In this document: positions 8,282-17,497 of the stretch, in pieces | Layout: the number at the start of each line of letters is the position of its first letter | Position numbering within the stretch: the first letter of the stretch is position 1 | NCBI RefSeq assembly: GCF_016937515.1 | Contig: NZ_JAFHKM010000002.1 | Span: 4,459,001-4,523,000 of the forward strand | Length of the DNA: 64,000 bases | Source: Cohnella algarum | GTDB lineage: Bacteria > Bacillota > Bacilli > Paenibacillales > Paenibacillaceae | Direction: 5' to 3' | The notes under the pieces: generated by a model | What the model was told of the DNA's origin: nothing | The model's input: the letters and a program-made list of their open reading frames with translations, nothing else | The model's database searches: none | Made by a program: the position numbers and the translations under genes

Positions 8282-9628
8282 GTGAGCCACTTTACCACAA
8301 CAATGCCGACGATGAAAGAGATTGAGCAATGGATTTTCCGGAAAATGCAGGAGGAATTCGCTCGTGCGATGAAGCAGGTACTGGAGGCGCTGGATCAGCA
8401 GATCCTGGAGCAACGGGACCGAGAGCGTTATCGAGTAAAGGACGAGCGTGAAACAAGCGTCAACACAGTGTTCGGGAATGTGCGCTTTAAGCGGAGATTG
8501 TACTGTGACCGTAGAAGCGGCAAACACGTGTATCTGCTGGATCAGCTGTTGCAATTCGAAGGGCGCGGGAAAGTCAGTCCGCATTTGGAAGAGACAGCAA
8601 TCGCATTCGCAAGCCAAGGACCGTCGTACCGGGACAGCGCAAAGAGGCTGGAGCAGCTTTTGGGCTACAATGTGCTGAGCCACCAAGCGATCAGGGAAAA
8701 ACTGATGGAGCGTGCGCAACAGCCGATGCCAGCGGTGAAACGGCGCGCTGCCCGCGTGCTGTTCGTGGAAGTGGATGGGCTGTACACGAAGCTGCAGCGG
8801 AGCAAAAAGCGCGGGATGGAGAACGCAATTGCAGTCGTACACGAAGGCTGGGAGAAGAACGGCAAGCGGGTACAGCTGAAGAACAAACAGCATTACCTGC
8901 ATACGAGCGGCGGCGACTTCTGGGAAGGGTTCGGGGACTTTCTGGTGGAGCGTTACGAAATCGACGAGAACACGTGGCTTGTGGTGAACGGAGACGGCGC
9001 GGCGTGGATCGGGGAATGTACATCCTACTTTCACCAATGTCTGTACATGCTGGACCGCTTTCATGTGGCGCGTGATTTGAAACGCTTTGTTGGTCATTTG
9101 CCGCAGGTGTGGGAGACCGTGAGACGGTCTTTGGCCAAACAGGATGCAGCCGCGCTTATGGCGGTCCTGGAAGGCGTGTCGGAGCAAGAGATAGCGGAAG
9201 AGAACCGGAAGGATTGGAAGCCGTATAAAAGATTTCTAAAGCGGCATGAGAAGCATTTGGACGACTACCGAAAAACACTCCAGGCGAAGGGGATCGACAC
9301 AAGCGGTATGCGCCCGATGGGAAGCGCGGAATCGCAGATGCGTATATTCGCCAAGCGGACGAAGCGTGGCGGGTACAGTTGGAGTGAGCGAGGCGTCAGG
9401 GCGATGCTGAGGACGATGATGAGGATTCAAGAAGCGGGCACGGTGGTAAGAACGGTTGAAGGACAAGCGAGTAAGCAGGCAACGCCGCAGCAGTCGATAA
9501 ACATGCGGCAATTGCTCAAGAACGTGACGCAACCGGTCAAGGGTTGTATCGCTGGAATGATTCGCATGCTGCAAGGACCGAAGCAAAGCAGCACAACGGG
9601 TATGGCACTCAAAGCACTTCGCGGATAA
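8282..9628 (+). CDS. ISLre2 family (UPF0236-type) transposase
   Basis: This 448-residue transposase starts at GTG 8282, 8 nt after AAGGAGG. It shows the family pattern: an N-terminal helical region (IEQWIFRKMQEEF), TVFGNVRFKRRLYCD, a catalytic-type segment ARVLFVEVDGLYTKLQ, NGDGAAWI, YMLDRFHVARDLKR and GSAESQMRIFAKRTKRGGYSW. The D-D-E-like acidic residues (EVDG, NGDG, AESQ) are present, so the protein is probably active. It is bounded by inverted repeats of the element. Confidence 0.9.
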   Translation: MSHFTTTMPTMKEIEQWIFRKMQEEFARAMKQVLEALDQQILEQRDRERYRVKDERETSVNTVFGNVRFKRRLYCDRRSGKHVYLLDQLLQFEGRGKVSPHLEETAIAFASQGPSYRDSAKRLEQLLGYNVLSHQAIREKLMERAQQPMPAVKRRAARVLFVEVDGLYTKLQRSKKRGMENAIAVVHEGWEKNGKRVQLKNKQHYLHTSGGDFWEGFGDFLVERYEIDENTWLVVNGDGAAWIGECTSYFHQCLYMLDRFHVARDLKRFVGHLPQVWETVRRSLAKQDAAALMAVLEGVSEQEIAEENRKDWKPYKRFLKRHEKHLDDYRKTLQAKGIDTSGMRPMGSAESQMRIFAKRTKRGGYSWSERGVRAMLRTMMRIQEAGTVVRTVEGQASKQATPQQSINMRQLLKNVTQPVKGCIAGMIRMLQGPKQSSTTGMALKALRG

Positions 9629-9757
9629 CGGCAAAAAATTCTGACAAATCACTTGTGTTTGATGAAAGAACGAAGCAAAGCGCTTACAAGGAAGAGGTTC
9701 CTTCGGGGTTCGCGTTCCAGGCATCTTAAATGACTGCCCACGCTAGCTTGACACTGA

Positions 9758-9766
9758 CCGTAACGG
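9758..9766. repeat. Right target-site duplication of ISLre2-like element
   Basis: CGTAACGGC, identical to 8159-8167. Confidence 0.75.
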
Positions 9767-9773
9767 CATAAGG

Positions 9774-9805
9774 ATTGACCAACTTCCCGGGCTTTGTGGT
9801 ATGAT
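9774..9805 (+). promoter_or_regulatory. Promoter for ylbF-ylbG
   Basis: TTGACC just before 9781 and TATGAT at 9800-9805 with about 19 bp between. It lies directly downstream of the insertion sequence, so ylbF expression should not depend on the interrupted upstream region. Confidence 0.55.
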
Positions 9806-9841
9806 AGGATAGATCGCAAGCCCAAAGGTGAGGTGGACCCT

Positions 9842-10333
9842 ATGGTTAACGGAGCGGAGACCCTCCCGGCGGCGAGGCCTGCGGGAAGATCGGCCCAAGG
9901 AGGCGTCGCCGATATGACATTGCTGATGACCCGCGCTTTCGAGCTGGGGGATATGATTAAACAATCCGCTCTCGCGGCGGAATACGTTTATTGCAAGGAA
10001 TGGGTGCGGCGCGACGAGAGAGCGAACGAGCTCTCCCGCGAATTCGTCAAGGCGAAGGAGAAATTCGCCGACTGCGAGCGTTTCGGACGCTTTCACCCCG
10101 ATTACAACGAGGCGCTGGACCGGGTGAAAGGGCTCGAAAAGACGCTGGCCGACCATGAACCGGTACGCCGGTTCAAAGCGGCGGAGGAAGCGGTCGATCT
10201 GCTGCTTCACGAAGTTTCGCTCGCGATCGCCCGCGCCGTGTCCGAAACGATCAAGGTGCCGGACAACAATCCGAACCCGAAAGGGTGCGGGGGCGGGGGC
10301 AGCTGCTCGTGCGGCAGCGGCGGGTGCGGTTGA
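9842..10333 (+). CDS. ylbF: YlbF family regulatory protein with Cys-rich tail
   Basis: This 163-residue protein has the all-helical YlbF/YmcA domain (LLMTRAFELGDMIKQSALAA to LLLHEVSLAIARAVSETI, residues about 27-140). It ends in a Gly/Cys tail, GCGGGGSCSCGSGGCG, with four cysteines in the last 14 residues. In B. subtilis YlbF works with YmcA and YaaT to influence RNase Y-dependent mRNA maturation, competence, biofilm formation and sporulation; that complex carries iron-sulfur clusters. The cysteine tail could help bind one (inference). ATG 9842 follows AGGTGAGG; an in-frame TTG at 9794 overlaps the promoter and is rejected. ylbG follows after 52 bp, as in Bacillus. Confidence 0.88.
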   Translation: MVNGAETLPAARPAGRSAQGGVADMTLLMTRAFELGDMIKQSALAAEYVYCKEWVRRDERANELSREFVKAKEKFADCERFGRFHPDYNEALDRVKGLEKTLADHEPVRRFKAAEEAVDLLLHEVSLAIARAVSETIKVPDNNPNPKGCGGGGSCSCGSGGCG

Positions 10334-10385
10334 CGGCGCCGCAAAAACGCCCGAAACGGTCATTAACTTTGCGGGAGGCTCGCGC

Positions 10386-10649
10386 ATGATTGCGGAACGA
10401 ACCGGATACATCGTTTGGTTCAGCGATTGGAAGGCGGCGCGCGGACTGGACAAATACGGAACGCTGCACTATTTGTCCCGCAGGATGCATTACGCCGTGC
10501 TTTACGTCAATGCGGAAGCGGCGGAAGAAACGATGCGAAACATTCAGCGGCTGCCCTACGTTCGAAAGGTCGAACGTTCCTATCGCGGCGAAATCAAGAC
10601 GGAATACGAGCGCAACGTCCCCGACAAAACCCGGTTTTACGGGCTTTGA
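10386..10649 (+). CDS. ylbG: YlbG family protein (DUF2129)
   Basis: The 87-residue protein MIAERTGYIVWFSDWKAARG... contains LDKYGTLHYLSRRMHYAVLYVN and ends KTRFYGL. This is the YlbG/DUF2129 family of small cytoplasmic proteins with unknown function, normally encoded beside ylbF. The ATG at 10386 has GGGAGG upstream; a longer frame reaching back into ylbF is a shadow. The pair ends at a strong terminator. Confidence 0.87.
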   Translation: MIAERTGYIVWFSDWKAARGLDKYGTLHYLSRRMHYAVLYVNAEAAEETMRNIQRLPYVRKVERSYRGEIKTEYERNVPDKTRFYGL

Positions 10650-10671
10650 ACGGAATGTTGCCGAAAAGAAG

Positions 10672-10707
10672 GAGCGCGCCCGGATCGTGGGCGCGCTCTT
10701 TTTTTTT
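10672..10707 (+). terminator. Intrinsic terminator after ylbG
   Basis: GAGCGCGCCC (10672-10681) pairs with GGGCGCGCTC (10689-10698), followed by nine T. Confidence 0.93.
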
Positions 10708-10751
10708 GCCTTTAAGCGGCACGGCGCATAGAACGGGAATGCTGCAACTTC

Positions 10752-12827
10752 TTAATGAATTTCGAAATCGTCGATGTTGATCCGCTGGCCGCTCGTTCCG
10801 CCGACGACGATCTTGAAGCGGACGTTGCCGGTTTCGCCGACGGCGATCGTTTGCGAAGCGAGCGCGCTGCCGCTTGTATGGGAGCCGCCGACGGCCGTCC
10901 AGGTGGAGCCGCCGTCGAGCGATTTCTGAAGCGTCCAGCTTGCGCCCGAATCGGAGCCGAAGTTCGCGTGCCAGACGGTGACCGAATTCGCTCCCGCAAC
11001 GTCGAAGTTCATCGCGATCGAGCCGGCGGATCGAATCCGGGCGGCTTTGGTTCCGTTCTTCTTGTCGGTCGCCAGGTCCCCGAGCAGCGCGTTGTCGAAA
11101 TGCCAGGAGCCCGAGGCGAGCGTCACGTTCGCGGCGGCATAAGCCGTCTTGACGCCGGATTCGTAAGACTCGCCGACGCTTGCCGCCGGAGTGACGGTGA
11201 AATCGTCGATGTTGATCCGCTGGCCGCTCGTTCCGCCGACGACGATCCTGAAACGGATGTCGCCGGTTTCGCCGACGGCGATCGTCTGCGAAGCGAGCGC
11301 GCTGCCGCTAGTAAAGGGTCCGCCGACAGTCGTCCAGGTGGAGCCGTCGTCGAGCGATTTTTGAAGGGTCCAGCTTCCGCCCGAATCGGAGCCGAAGTTC
11401 GCATGGCTGACGGTGACCGATGCCGCGCCCGGTGCGTCGAAGCTCATCGCGATCGAGCCGGCGGAGCGGATCCGGGCCGCCTTGGTTCCGTTCTTCTTGT
11501 CGGTTGCCAGGTCCCCGAGCAGCGCGTTGTCGAAATGCCAAACGCCGGTGTCCAACGTAACGCTCCCGGCCGTATAGGCGGTTTTGACCCCGTCTTCGAA
11601 ATCTTCGCCGTCGCCGATCGTTCCGCCGCCTCCCGGACCCGGGTCCTCATAACCGTAAGAGCCGGGTTTGAACGTCGAACGGTCCCACCATTTGTAGCCG
11701 GCGGCCGGAGCAGTCCAAGGTTCGGGAGCCGGTTCCGTCGACACGGACGGCGTTTCCATCGCAAGCAGCGGGGTCGGCGAATCGAGCGTCAGGCCGGGCA
11801 CTTGATCGAGAGACGTGTAGCTCTCCGGGGTCGCGAGCCAGTTGACCAGGTTGACCAGCAGTTCGCCGTTATCCAGCTCGGTAAACCCGTCGTACGTCGT
11901 TTTCGCGCCGCCCGTTTCTTCGCGCAAATATTTGGGCGTGCTGTCCTCGACGGGGGAAGAGTCGCCGATGGCCGCGACTTTTCCGAGCTCCGCTTTCGCG
12001 ACGGCGACGAACGGACCTTCGTCGATGCCGCCGCCGTTGTATACCCCTTGATCGACGGCATTGCCCCACGCCTCGGTCGTCTCTTCCATGTAGACGATGC
12101 CTTTCGCTTTCGTCGGATCGGTAATCGCGATCGTCGAGCCGGCATGCATCGTGACCGTTTCAATGCCGGCCGTAATGCCGAACGCTTGCGAAGGAGCAAC
12201 GATATAGCCGGAGTCGACGTTGCCGAGAGCGTTGTAACGAATCCGCATTCCGAAGTTGTCCGAAAGCCAATCCGAGCTGCTGACTCCGTCCATGGCGTCC
12301 GATGCCGTCTCTTCCGCGCTCATGCCGGCCGCGGGATTGCTCCATCCGCCGCGTCGGTAGCCGTTAAACGCTTCGGAGGAATCCCAGCGGTTTTTATTGC
12401 GGTCGGCATTGTAATGGTCCGCGATAAAGAAAATGCTGCCGCCGTTCTCGACGTAATCCAGCATCGCCTGCTGTTCGGTCGTTTTATAGGGAATATTGGC
12501 TTCGGGCACGATGAAAACGTCGAAATCCTCCAGATCGGAAAGAGCGATGGGGTTACTCTTGCGCAGTTCTTTGACGTAATAGCCTTCGTCCGCCAGCGCT
12601 TCCGCAAAGTCGGAAAAGCCGCCGTCGATCACCCAGTCGGCCGCCCCGGCGGTTTGGGCGTGCGTGTTGTCGAACAGAACGGATTTGCCGTTGGCGGTGC
12701 CGGAAGGGAAGATTTCGGGAGCCGGATCGGAAGGGCCTTCGGCGAGCGCAAGGGGGACGGGGATCAACGAAAGGGCGAGCAGGAGGGCAAGGGCGACGGA
12801 GAGAAAGCTTTTTCGCGAGAACATCAT
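10752..12827 (-). CDS. Secreted protein: GATase-like N-terminal domain plus two tandem beta-sandwich repeats
   Basis: The 691-residue product has a clear Sec signal peptide (basic MMFSRKSF, hydrophobic core, likely cleavage after PLALA). Residues about 40-330 contain KSVLFDNTHAQTAG, DVFIVPEANIPY and GGSIFFIADHYN, resembling a class-I glutamine-amidotransferase/ThuA-like fold found in secreted Paenibacillaceae proteins. A Pro/Gly linker follows. The last 290 residues are two nearly identical copies of a domain ending GGTSGQRINIDDF; similar modules occur at the ends of secreted nucleases. No enzymatic activity can be assigned. The start ATG has AAGGTGG upstream. The gene is convergent with ylbG and divergent from the response regulator. 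Confidence 0.75.
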   Translation of the reverse strand: MMFSRKSFLSVALALLLALSLIPVPLALAEGPSDPAPEIFPSGTANGKSVLFDNTHAQTAGAADWVIDGGFSDFAEALADEGYYVKELRKSNPIALSDLEDFDVFIVPEANIPYKTTEQQAMLDYVENGGSIFFIADHYNADRNKNRWDSSEAFNGYRRGGWSNPAAGMSAEETASDAMDGVSSSDWLSDNFGMRIRYNALGNVDSGYIVAPSQAFGITAGIETVTMHAGSTIAITDPTKAKGIVYMEETTEAWGNAVDQGVYNGGGIDEGPFVAVAKAELGKVAAIGDSSPVEDSTPKYLREETGGAKTTYDGFTELDNGELLVNLVNWLATPESYTSLDQVPGLTLDSPTPLLAMETPSVSTEPAPEPWTAPAAGYKWWDRSTFKPGSYGYEDPGPGGGGTIGDGEDFEDGVKTAYTAGSVTLDTGVWHFDNALLGDLATDKKNGTKAARIRSAGSIAMSFDAPGAASVTVSHANFGSDSGGSWTLQKSLDDGSTWTTVGGPFTSGSALASQTIAVGETGDIRFRIVVGGTSGQRINIDDFTVTPAASVGESYESGVKTAYAAANVTLASGSWHFDNALLGDLATDKKNGTKAARIRSAGSIAMNFDVAGANSVTVWHANFGSDSGASWTLQKSLDGGSTWTAVGGSHTSGSALASQTIAVGETGNVRFKIVVGGTSGQRINIDDFEIH
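10764..11633 (-). repeat. Two-copy 435-bp tandem duplication inside secreted protein gene
   Basis: The block starting GAAATCGTCGATGTTGATCC at 10764 recurs at 11199, an offset of exactly 435 bp (145 codons). Long stretches are identical at the DNA level, which points to recent duplication or gene conversion. Confidence 0.85.
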
Positions 12828-13116
12828 GAATTACCACCTTCCATTAAATTGGATTTGGCGTAGTCAGTCTCGGATGTGTTCGAACCGAAAAACGACGGCG
12901 CGTTTCGTCTCGGAATCTCTCAGCTCCTTTATTTTCGTCATGTAGAAAGTGAATCCAGTATAGCATAAATAATAGGTTAAAAATGTAATAAAAGTTTAAG
13001 TCTGAGTAAAAAGTGGGAATGCGGAAACCGGCGCCGCCCCGTTCATTCACATAAATTTAATAGTTTCTTTACAAATGGAAGGAGGTTGTCCCGCCTTATC
13101 GGCCGGAATTGTAAGG

Positions 13117-13145
13117 TGGACAACAATTTTTCTAATCGATATAAT
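13117..13145 (+). promoter_or_regulatory. Sigma-A promoter for response regulator
   Basis: TGGACA (13117-13122), 17 bp, TATAAT (13140-13145). The surrounding gap between 12828 and 13205 is AT-rich and holds no gene that I can support. This promoter lies downstream of an in-frame upstream start, which excludes that start. Confidence 0.75.
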
Positions 13146-13205
13146 ATAAATATTAAAGAAATATTAGGAATCAAAACATTTGACGACGACAAGAGGTGCC
13201 CCACA

Positions 13206-13916
13206 TTGACCAAAATTCTCGTCATCGAGGATGAGAAGATTGTCGGAGAAATGATATCCATGTATCTGACGGATGAAGAATTCTCCGTATGTAGTGTCGA
13301 AAGCGGCGAAGAAGGCTTCGAGTCGCTTCGCACGTTCAGGCCGGACGTCGTGCTGTTGGACCTTATGCTTCCGGATATCGACGGAACGCAGTGGTGCGAA
13401 CAAGTCCGGCGCTATTCCGATACCCCCATCATCGTCATTTCCATGAAGGCGAAGGTTAACGAGCGCATTCAGGCGTTGAACGCCGGCGCCGACGATTATT
13501 TGGTCAAGCCGTTCAGCATGCAGGAGTTGAAGGCGCGCATCGGAGTGGCGCTCCGCCGGGCGCGGCCCGGCCATGCCGCCGAATCCGACATCGCCGCCGC
13601 GTCGGAGACGGCGTATGCCGAACTTCACCTTGATTTGCAGAAGCGGCTCGTATTCGTGCGGGACGCCTCCATCGAGCTGACGTTTTCCGAATTCGAGCTG
13701 ATGAAGCTGTTGTTCGAGTACCCGGGACGCGTCTTTACGCGGGACGAGCTGATCAACGCCCTCCGCGGCATCGACTCGTACGTCAACGATCGGGCGATAG
13801 ACGTTCACATTACCAATCTTCGCAAGAAGCTGGAATCCAATCCCAAAGAGCCGCAATATATTAAGACGGTTTGGGGAGTCGGCTATAAATTGCAACTCGA
13901 TAAAGCCGGCGCCTGA
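13206..13916 (+). CDS. OmpR/PhoB-type response regulator
   Basis: The 236-residue protein has a receiver domain with the acidic pocket ED (VIEDEKIV), phospho-acceptor Asp in VVLLDLMLPDIDG, Thr/Ser in PIIVISMKA and Lys in DDYLVKPF. A C-terminal winged helix follows with FSEFELMKLLFEYPGRVFTR and NLRKKLESNP...VWGVGYKL. TTG 13206 is chosen because GAGGTG lies 7 nt upstream and the promoter lies between this and any earlier start. It is followed by a terminator-like hairpin and then a large sensor kinase, its probable partner, though a classical OmpR kinase would lack the extra receivers seen there. Confidence 0.9.
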   Translation: MTKILVIEDEKIVGEMISMYLTDEEFSVCSVESGEEGFESLRTFRPDVVLLDLMLPDIDGTQWCEQVRRYSDTPIIVISMKAKVNERIQALNAGADDYLVKPFSMQELKARIGVALRRARPGHAAESDIAAASETAYAELHLDLQKRLVFVRDASIELTFSEFELMKLLFEYPGRVFTRDELINALRGIDSYVNDRAIDVHITNLRKKLESNPKEPQYIKTVWGVGYKLQLDKAGA

Positions 13917-13946
13917 GGGGATGGTCCGCAGGCGCGGACAAATCGC

Positions 13947-14001
13947 AACCTTCTTCTTTCAAGCCCGCTTGAACGTTCATGCTAAGAAGAAGGTTTTTTG
14001 T
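13947..14001 (+). terminator. Terminator or attenuator between regulator and kinase genes
   Basis: AACCTTCTTCTT (from 13947) pairs with AAGAAGAAGGTT followed by TTTTTTG. There is an inner TTCAAGC/GCTTGAA stem. Confidence 0.75.
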
Positions 14002-14032
14002 ATGACCGCTTTCGGCCAAGGGGGCGCTTGAC

Positions 14033-17000
14033 GTGTTACGATCGCTGCGATTTCGCACCTGGTTTTTGCTGCTGCTGACGACCGTCTGCGCGATCGCCGC
14101 ATTCGGGACGATCTATTATTCGGCGGCCGAGAAGACCGCAAGGGCATCGCTCTTCGACAAGGCGGAGTCCGACGTCCGCGAGCGCGCGGAGGAGCTGTCC
14201 GCGTGGCTGGCTTCCCGGTTGGAAACGGCCGGGGGCATCAGCGTTTCCGAATCGCTTAGGACCGGCACCGCCGACTCCCGGAACGCTTATTTGGAAAGCG
14301 AACGAAAGAAGCGGAACGGGGAATTTTCGAACCTGGCCTATATTGACGGCGACGGGTCGCTTCGCATGCCCGGCGGCCGAACGGAAAGCTATGCGAACAG
14401 TCCGTATTTTCTCCGCGCAATGAACGGCGGACAAGCGATTCAGCCTCCCTTCTTCGAACCGGAAGACGGGCGGAATGCCGAGATCGCCCTTTACTTGCCC
14501 GTCTACGATCTCTCTTACCGGATCGAAGGCGTGTTGAGGGCAACCTTGCCATGGGACTCGATCTTCGGCCGGCTTGCCGAGCGAAACGGCATGGCGGTCG
14601 CGGGCTATCTCGCCGACGAGTCGGGCACCGCCGTCTATCACACCCGCAATGCTTCCGCGCTCGACGCGCAAACGCGCTCCGCCGTTTTCCGCCTCCTGTC
14701 CGAACGGCTTCGATCGGTCGATAACGGTCGCGGCGAGCTTTTGATCGCCTATCCCGTCGAAGGCAGCGAGTGGCATTACGTAGCGGGTTTCTCCGTGGAG
14801 CGGCTTTACCGGCCGCTTGACGCTTTGCTGGGGCGGACCGTTACGGCCTGCCTTGCGGCGACGCTGCTGATCGCCGGATTGCTGCATCTTTCGATCGAGC
14901 CTCCATTTCGCAGAATCAAGGCGATGCTTCAGGCTACCGAAGCGGTCACGGACGGCCGGTTTGGCGTGAAGCCGCTGGAAGAGCAGCCGCGCGACGAGAT
15001 CGGGACGCTCGCCGCTTCGATCAATGCGATGGCGGAAAAGCTGCGGAAACGGTACAAGCCGTTCGATGCCGTGCGCAGCCAAAGCGAGTACGGCATTATC
15101 GTCACCGATCCGGATTACGTTATCGTCAGCTTCAACGAGGGAGCGTCGCGCATACTCGGTTACCGCGAGGAAGAGGTTACGGGCGTTACGCCGGCCTCTT
15201 TTTCCGATCCGTCCGACCTCGAAGAGAAAGCGGAGCGCCTCTCCGCGAAATTGGGGAGGACGATCGCTCCCGGGGTTTCGTACTTTACGGCCCGCCTGGA
15301 AAATCGGCTGTCCTACTCGGAAGAAAGAATATACGTGCATAAGAACGGCACGGGGGTTCCGGTCTTTTTAAGCGTCAGCAAAATGGTGAGCGACGACGGG
15401 CAGACGCTCGGCTACATCGGGCTGTTCCACGACATCGTCAGGCAGAGATCGATTCAGGCGGAGCTTTCGCAGGCCAAGCAAGCGGCGGAGGAGGCAAGCC
15501 GCGCGAAAAGCATGTTCCTGGCGCGCATGAGCCACGAAATCCGCACGCCGCTCAACGGCATCGTCGGATTGTCCAAGCTGTTGCAGCGGACGAAAATGAC
15601 CGACATTCAGCAGGATTACGCGCTGAAAATCGTCTCCTCCTCCGAAGTGCTGCTGGGCATCGTCAACGACATTCTCGATTTTTCCAAAATCGAGGCCGGC
15701 AAAGTGGAACTCGAAACCGTCTCGTTCGAGCCGGACGAGCTGTTTCGGAAGCTGGCGGACACCATCGGCATTTTTATCGGCAAAAAGCAGATCGAAGTCG
15801 TCTTCGACATCCCCCGGCCGATGCCGGGCCGTTTGATCGGCGACCCGCTCCGGCTGGAGCAGGTGCTGCTTAATTTGCTTAATAACGCTATCAAATTTAC
15901 GGACGAAGGCCATGTTCATTTCCAGGTGCAGACGTTCGGCGTCCGCAATGGCGAGGCGATGCTGGAATTCGCCGTGGAGGATACGGGCATCGGCATCGCG
16001 GAAAATCAGCTGGCGCATCTGTTCACGCCGTTCACCCAGGCGGACGGATCGACGAGCCGCAAGTACGGCGGGACGGGGCTCGGGCTCGTCATCTCGGAGG
16101 AATTGGTCAAGCTGATGGGCGGACGCCTTGAGGTGGAAAGCAGAAAAGGCGTCGGCAGCCGCTTTTCGTTCGCGCTGCTGTTTCCGGTCGTTCCCGCAAC
16201 ATGGGCCGAGCCGGAAATTTCGGTTTCCCGCCCGACCGTTCTCTGCATCGAACGTCCGGGCTTGATGCAGCGCGCTCTCACGGACATGCTCGGTTCCATC
16301 GGCATGGAGGCGACGTGTTCGGGCAGCTGGAAGGAGGCCATCGCGCTCCTTTCCGGGCTGCCCGAAGGCGAGTCGTTCGATTACGTTTTTTTTAATATGG
16401 AAATGGCCGACATGTACGGGGAAGAGACGTGGTTCGCCCTTCGCAAGGCGGTCCGTTCGGCCAAAACCATCGCCATGACGACGGCGTTCGGCCAAAACGA
16501 GTGGCTGCGCATGCCGCCGGAGGAAAGGCCGGACCGGACGCTGATCAAGCCGGTAAACCGGAGGGCGGTGCAGCATATGCTGGCTCACCTGGCGGAAGAA
16601 ACGAGGCACCTCGAAAGCTCGGGCTTCCGGCGAAAAAAAGGACCTCTTTTCGCCCCCCGCATTTTGCTGGTCGAGGACCATGCGATCAATCAACAGGTGG
16701 CGAAAGAACTGCTCGCGGGCAAAGGGTACGAAATCGGGATCGCCTGCGACGGTTACGAAGCGCTCGACATGCTGGAGCGGGAAGATTGGGATCTCGTCCT
16801 GATGGATCTGCATATGCCCGGACTGGATGGAGTCGAAGCGACCCGCGCGATTCGGCGCGCTCGGACCGGCTGGGAGCTTCCCGTGATCGCGATGACCGCG
16901 AACGTGGTGCAGGAAGACCTGCAAAAATGTTTCCAGGCCGGAATGAACGACGTCGTGACGAAACCGATCGAGCCGGAGGAACTGTTCGCCGCCGTCGAAC

Positions 17001-17371
17001 GGGGGCTTCGTGCCGCCGGCCGGCTGAAATGGGAAGAGGCGAGCCGAAGGGTAGGCGGCAAACAAGCGATTTTATGGCATATGCTTCACACCTTTCGCCT
17101 GGAAAATCGTTCGTTCGGGGCGCAACTGGAGCGGAGCCTTGCCTCCGGAGAAGTCGAAGGAAGCCTGAAAATGCTGCACGGGCTCAAAGGGGTGGCCGGC
17201 AATCTCTCGGCCGTCTACTTGTTTGATGAGGCGGCTGCATTGGAAACGCTGCTGCGTCGGCAAGGGCTTGCCGGAGACGAGTGGCGCCAGCCGCTCAAAC
17301 GCCTGCAAGATGAGATTCGCGAGCTCTGCGACGCCATCGAATTCGAAGAAAATGCAAAGAGAGTATCCTGA
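14033..17371 (+). CDS. Hybrid sensor histidine kinase with two receivers and HPt domain
   Basis: This 1112-residue membrane kinase has, in order: a membrane segment (residues 9-28); an extracytoplasmic Cache-like sensor; a second membrane segment near 275-295; HAMP; PAS ([21 protein letters not shown]); HisKA with [11 protein letters not shown] (His about 501); HATPase ([26 protein letters not shown]); a degenerate receiver (about 735-850); a full receiver ([12 protein letters not shown], Asp about 923 in [13 protein letters not shown]); and an HPt domain with [13 protein letters not shown] (His about 1048). In the first receiver the phospho-acceptor position is Asn ([12 protein letters not shown]). 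Phosphate would pass His to Asp to HPt His and then to a separate regulator. The start is GTG 14033 after AAGGGGG. Confidence 0.9.
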   Translation: MLRSLRFRTWFLLLLTTVCAIAAFGTIYYSAAEKTARASLFDKAESDVRERAEELSAWLASRLETAGGISVSESLRTGTADSRNAYLESERKKRNGEFSNLAYIDGDGSLRMPGGRTESYANSPYFLRAMNGGQAIQPPFFEPEDGRNAEIALYLPVYDLSYRIEGVLRATLPWDSIFGRLAERNGMAVAGYLADESGTAVYHTRNASALDAQTRSAVFRLLSERLRSVDNGRGELLIAYPVEGSEWHYVAGFSVERLYRPLDALLGRTVTACLAATLLIAGLLHLSIEPPFRRIKAMLQATEAVTDGRFGVKPLEEQPRDEIGTLAASINAMAEKLRKRYKPFDAVRSQSEYGIIVTDPDYVIVSFNEGASRILGYREEEVTGVTPASFSDPSDLEEKAERLSAKLGRTIAPGVSYFTARLENRLSYSEERIYVHKNGTGVPVFLSVSKMVSDDGQTLGYIGLFHDIVRQRSIQAELSQAKQAAEEASRAKSMFLARMSHEIRTPLNGIVGLSKLLQRTKMTDIQQDYALKIVSSSEVLLGIVNDILDFSKIEAGKVELETVSFEPDELFRKLADTIGIFIGKKQIEVVFDIPRPMPGRLIGDPLRLEQVLLNLLNNAIKFTDEGHVHFQVQTFGVRNGEAMLEFAVEDTGIGIAENQLAHLFTPFTQADGSTSRKYGGTGLGLVISEELVKLMGGRLEVESRKGVGSRFSFALLFPVVPATWAEPEISVSRPTVLCIERPGLMQRALTDMLGSIGMEATCSGSWKEAIALLSGLPEGESFDYVFFNMEMADMYGEETWFALRKAVRSAKTIAMTTAFGQNEWLRMPPEERPDRTLIKPVNRRAVQHMLAHLAEETRHLESSGFRRKKGPLFAPRILLVEDHAINQQVAKELLAGKGYEIGIACDGYEALDMLEREDWDLVLMDLHMPGLDGVEATRAIRRARTGWELPVIAMTANVVQEDLQKCFQAGMNDVVTKPIEPEELFAAVERGLRAAGRLKWEEASRRVGGKQAILWHMLHTFRLENRSFGAQLERSLASGEVEGSLKMLHGLKGVAGNLSAVYLFDEAAALETLLRRQGLAGDEWRQPLKRLQDEIRELCDAIEFEENAKRVS

Positions 17372-17404
17372 ATATGGAAAATATGGGCCCGGTTTATTTT
17401 TTTG

Positions 17405-17434
17405 TTGAATCTTCTCGAATCCGTGAGTTAAAAT
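17405..17434 (+). promoter_or_regulatory. Candidate promoter for 145-residue protein gene
   Basis: TTGAAT (17405-17410), 18 bp, TAAAAT (17429-17434). Confidence 0.4.
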
Positions 17435-17497
17435 AATCTTGACTTCCTGTTTCTCTGCCATGAACGTAGTCCTATAGGCCCGGAAGGGGAGAGCCCG

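Larger units (their letters stand above)
8168..9757 (+). mobile_element. ISLre2-like insertion sequence, apparently complete
   Basis: The element is about 1590 bp. Its imperfect terminal inverted repeats begin GATAGTGTAAAA on the left and GTCAGTGTCAAG on the right (read inward), with a second shared block GTGGG further in. It is flanked by 9-10-bp direct repeats (CGTAACGGC). It carries one intact 448-residue transposase. The exact ends are uncertain by one base because the duplicated block can be cut two ways. Intact repeats and reading frame suggest a recent insertion. Confidence 0.82.

Noticed and set aside
13086..13205. N-terminal extension of the response regulator
   Set aside because: It lies upstream of the TGGACA-17-TATAAT promoter and adds residues not found in receiver domains; TTG 13206 has a proper ribosome binding site.
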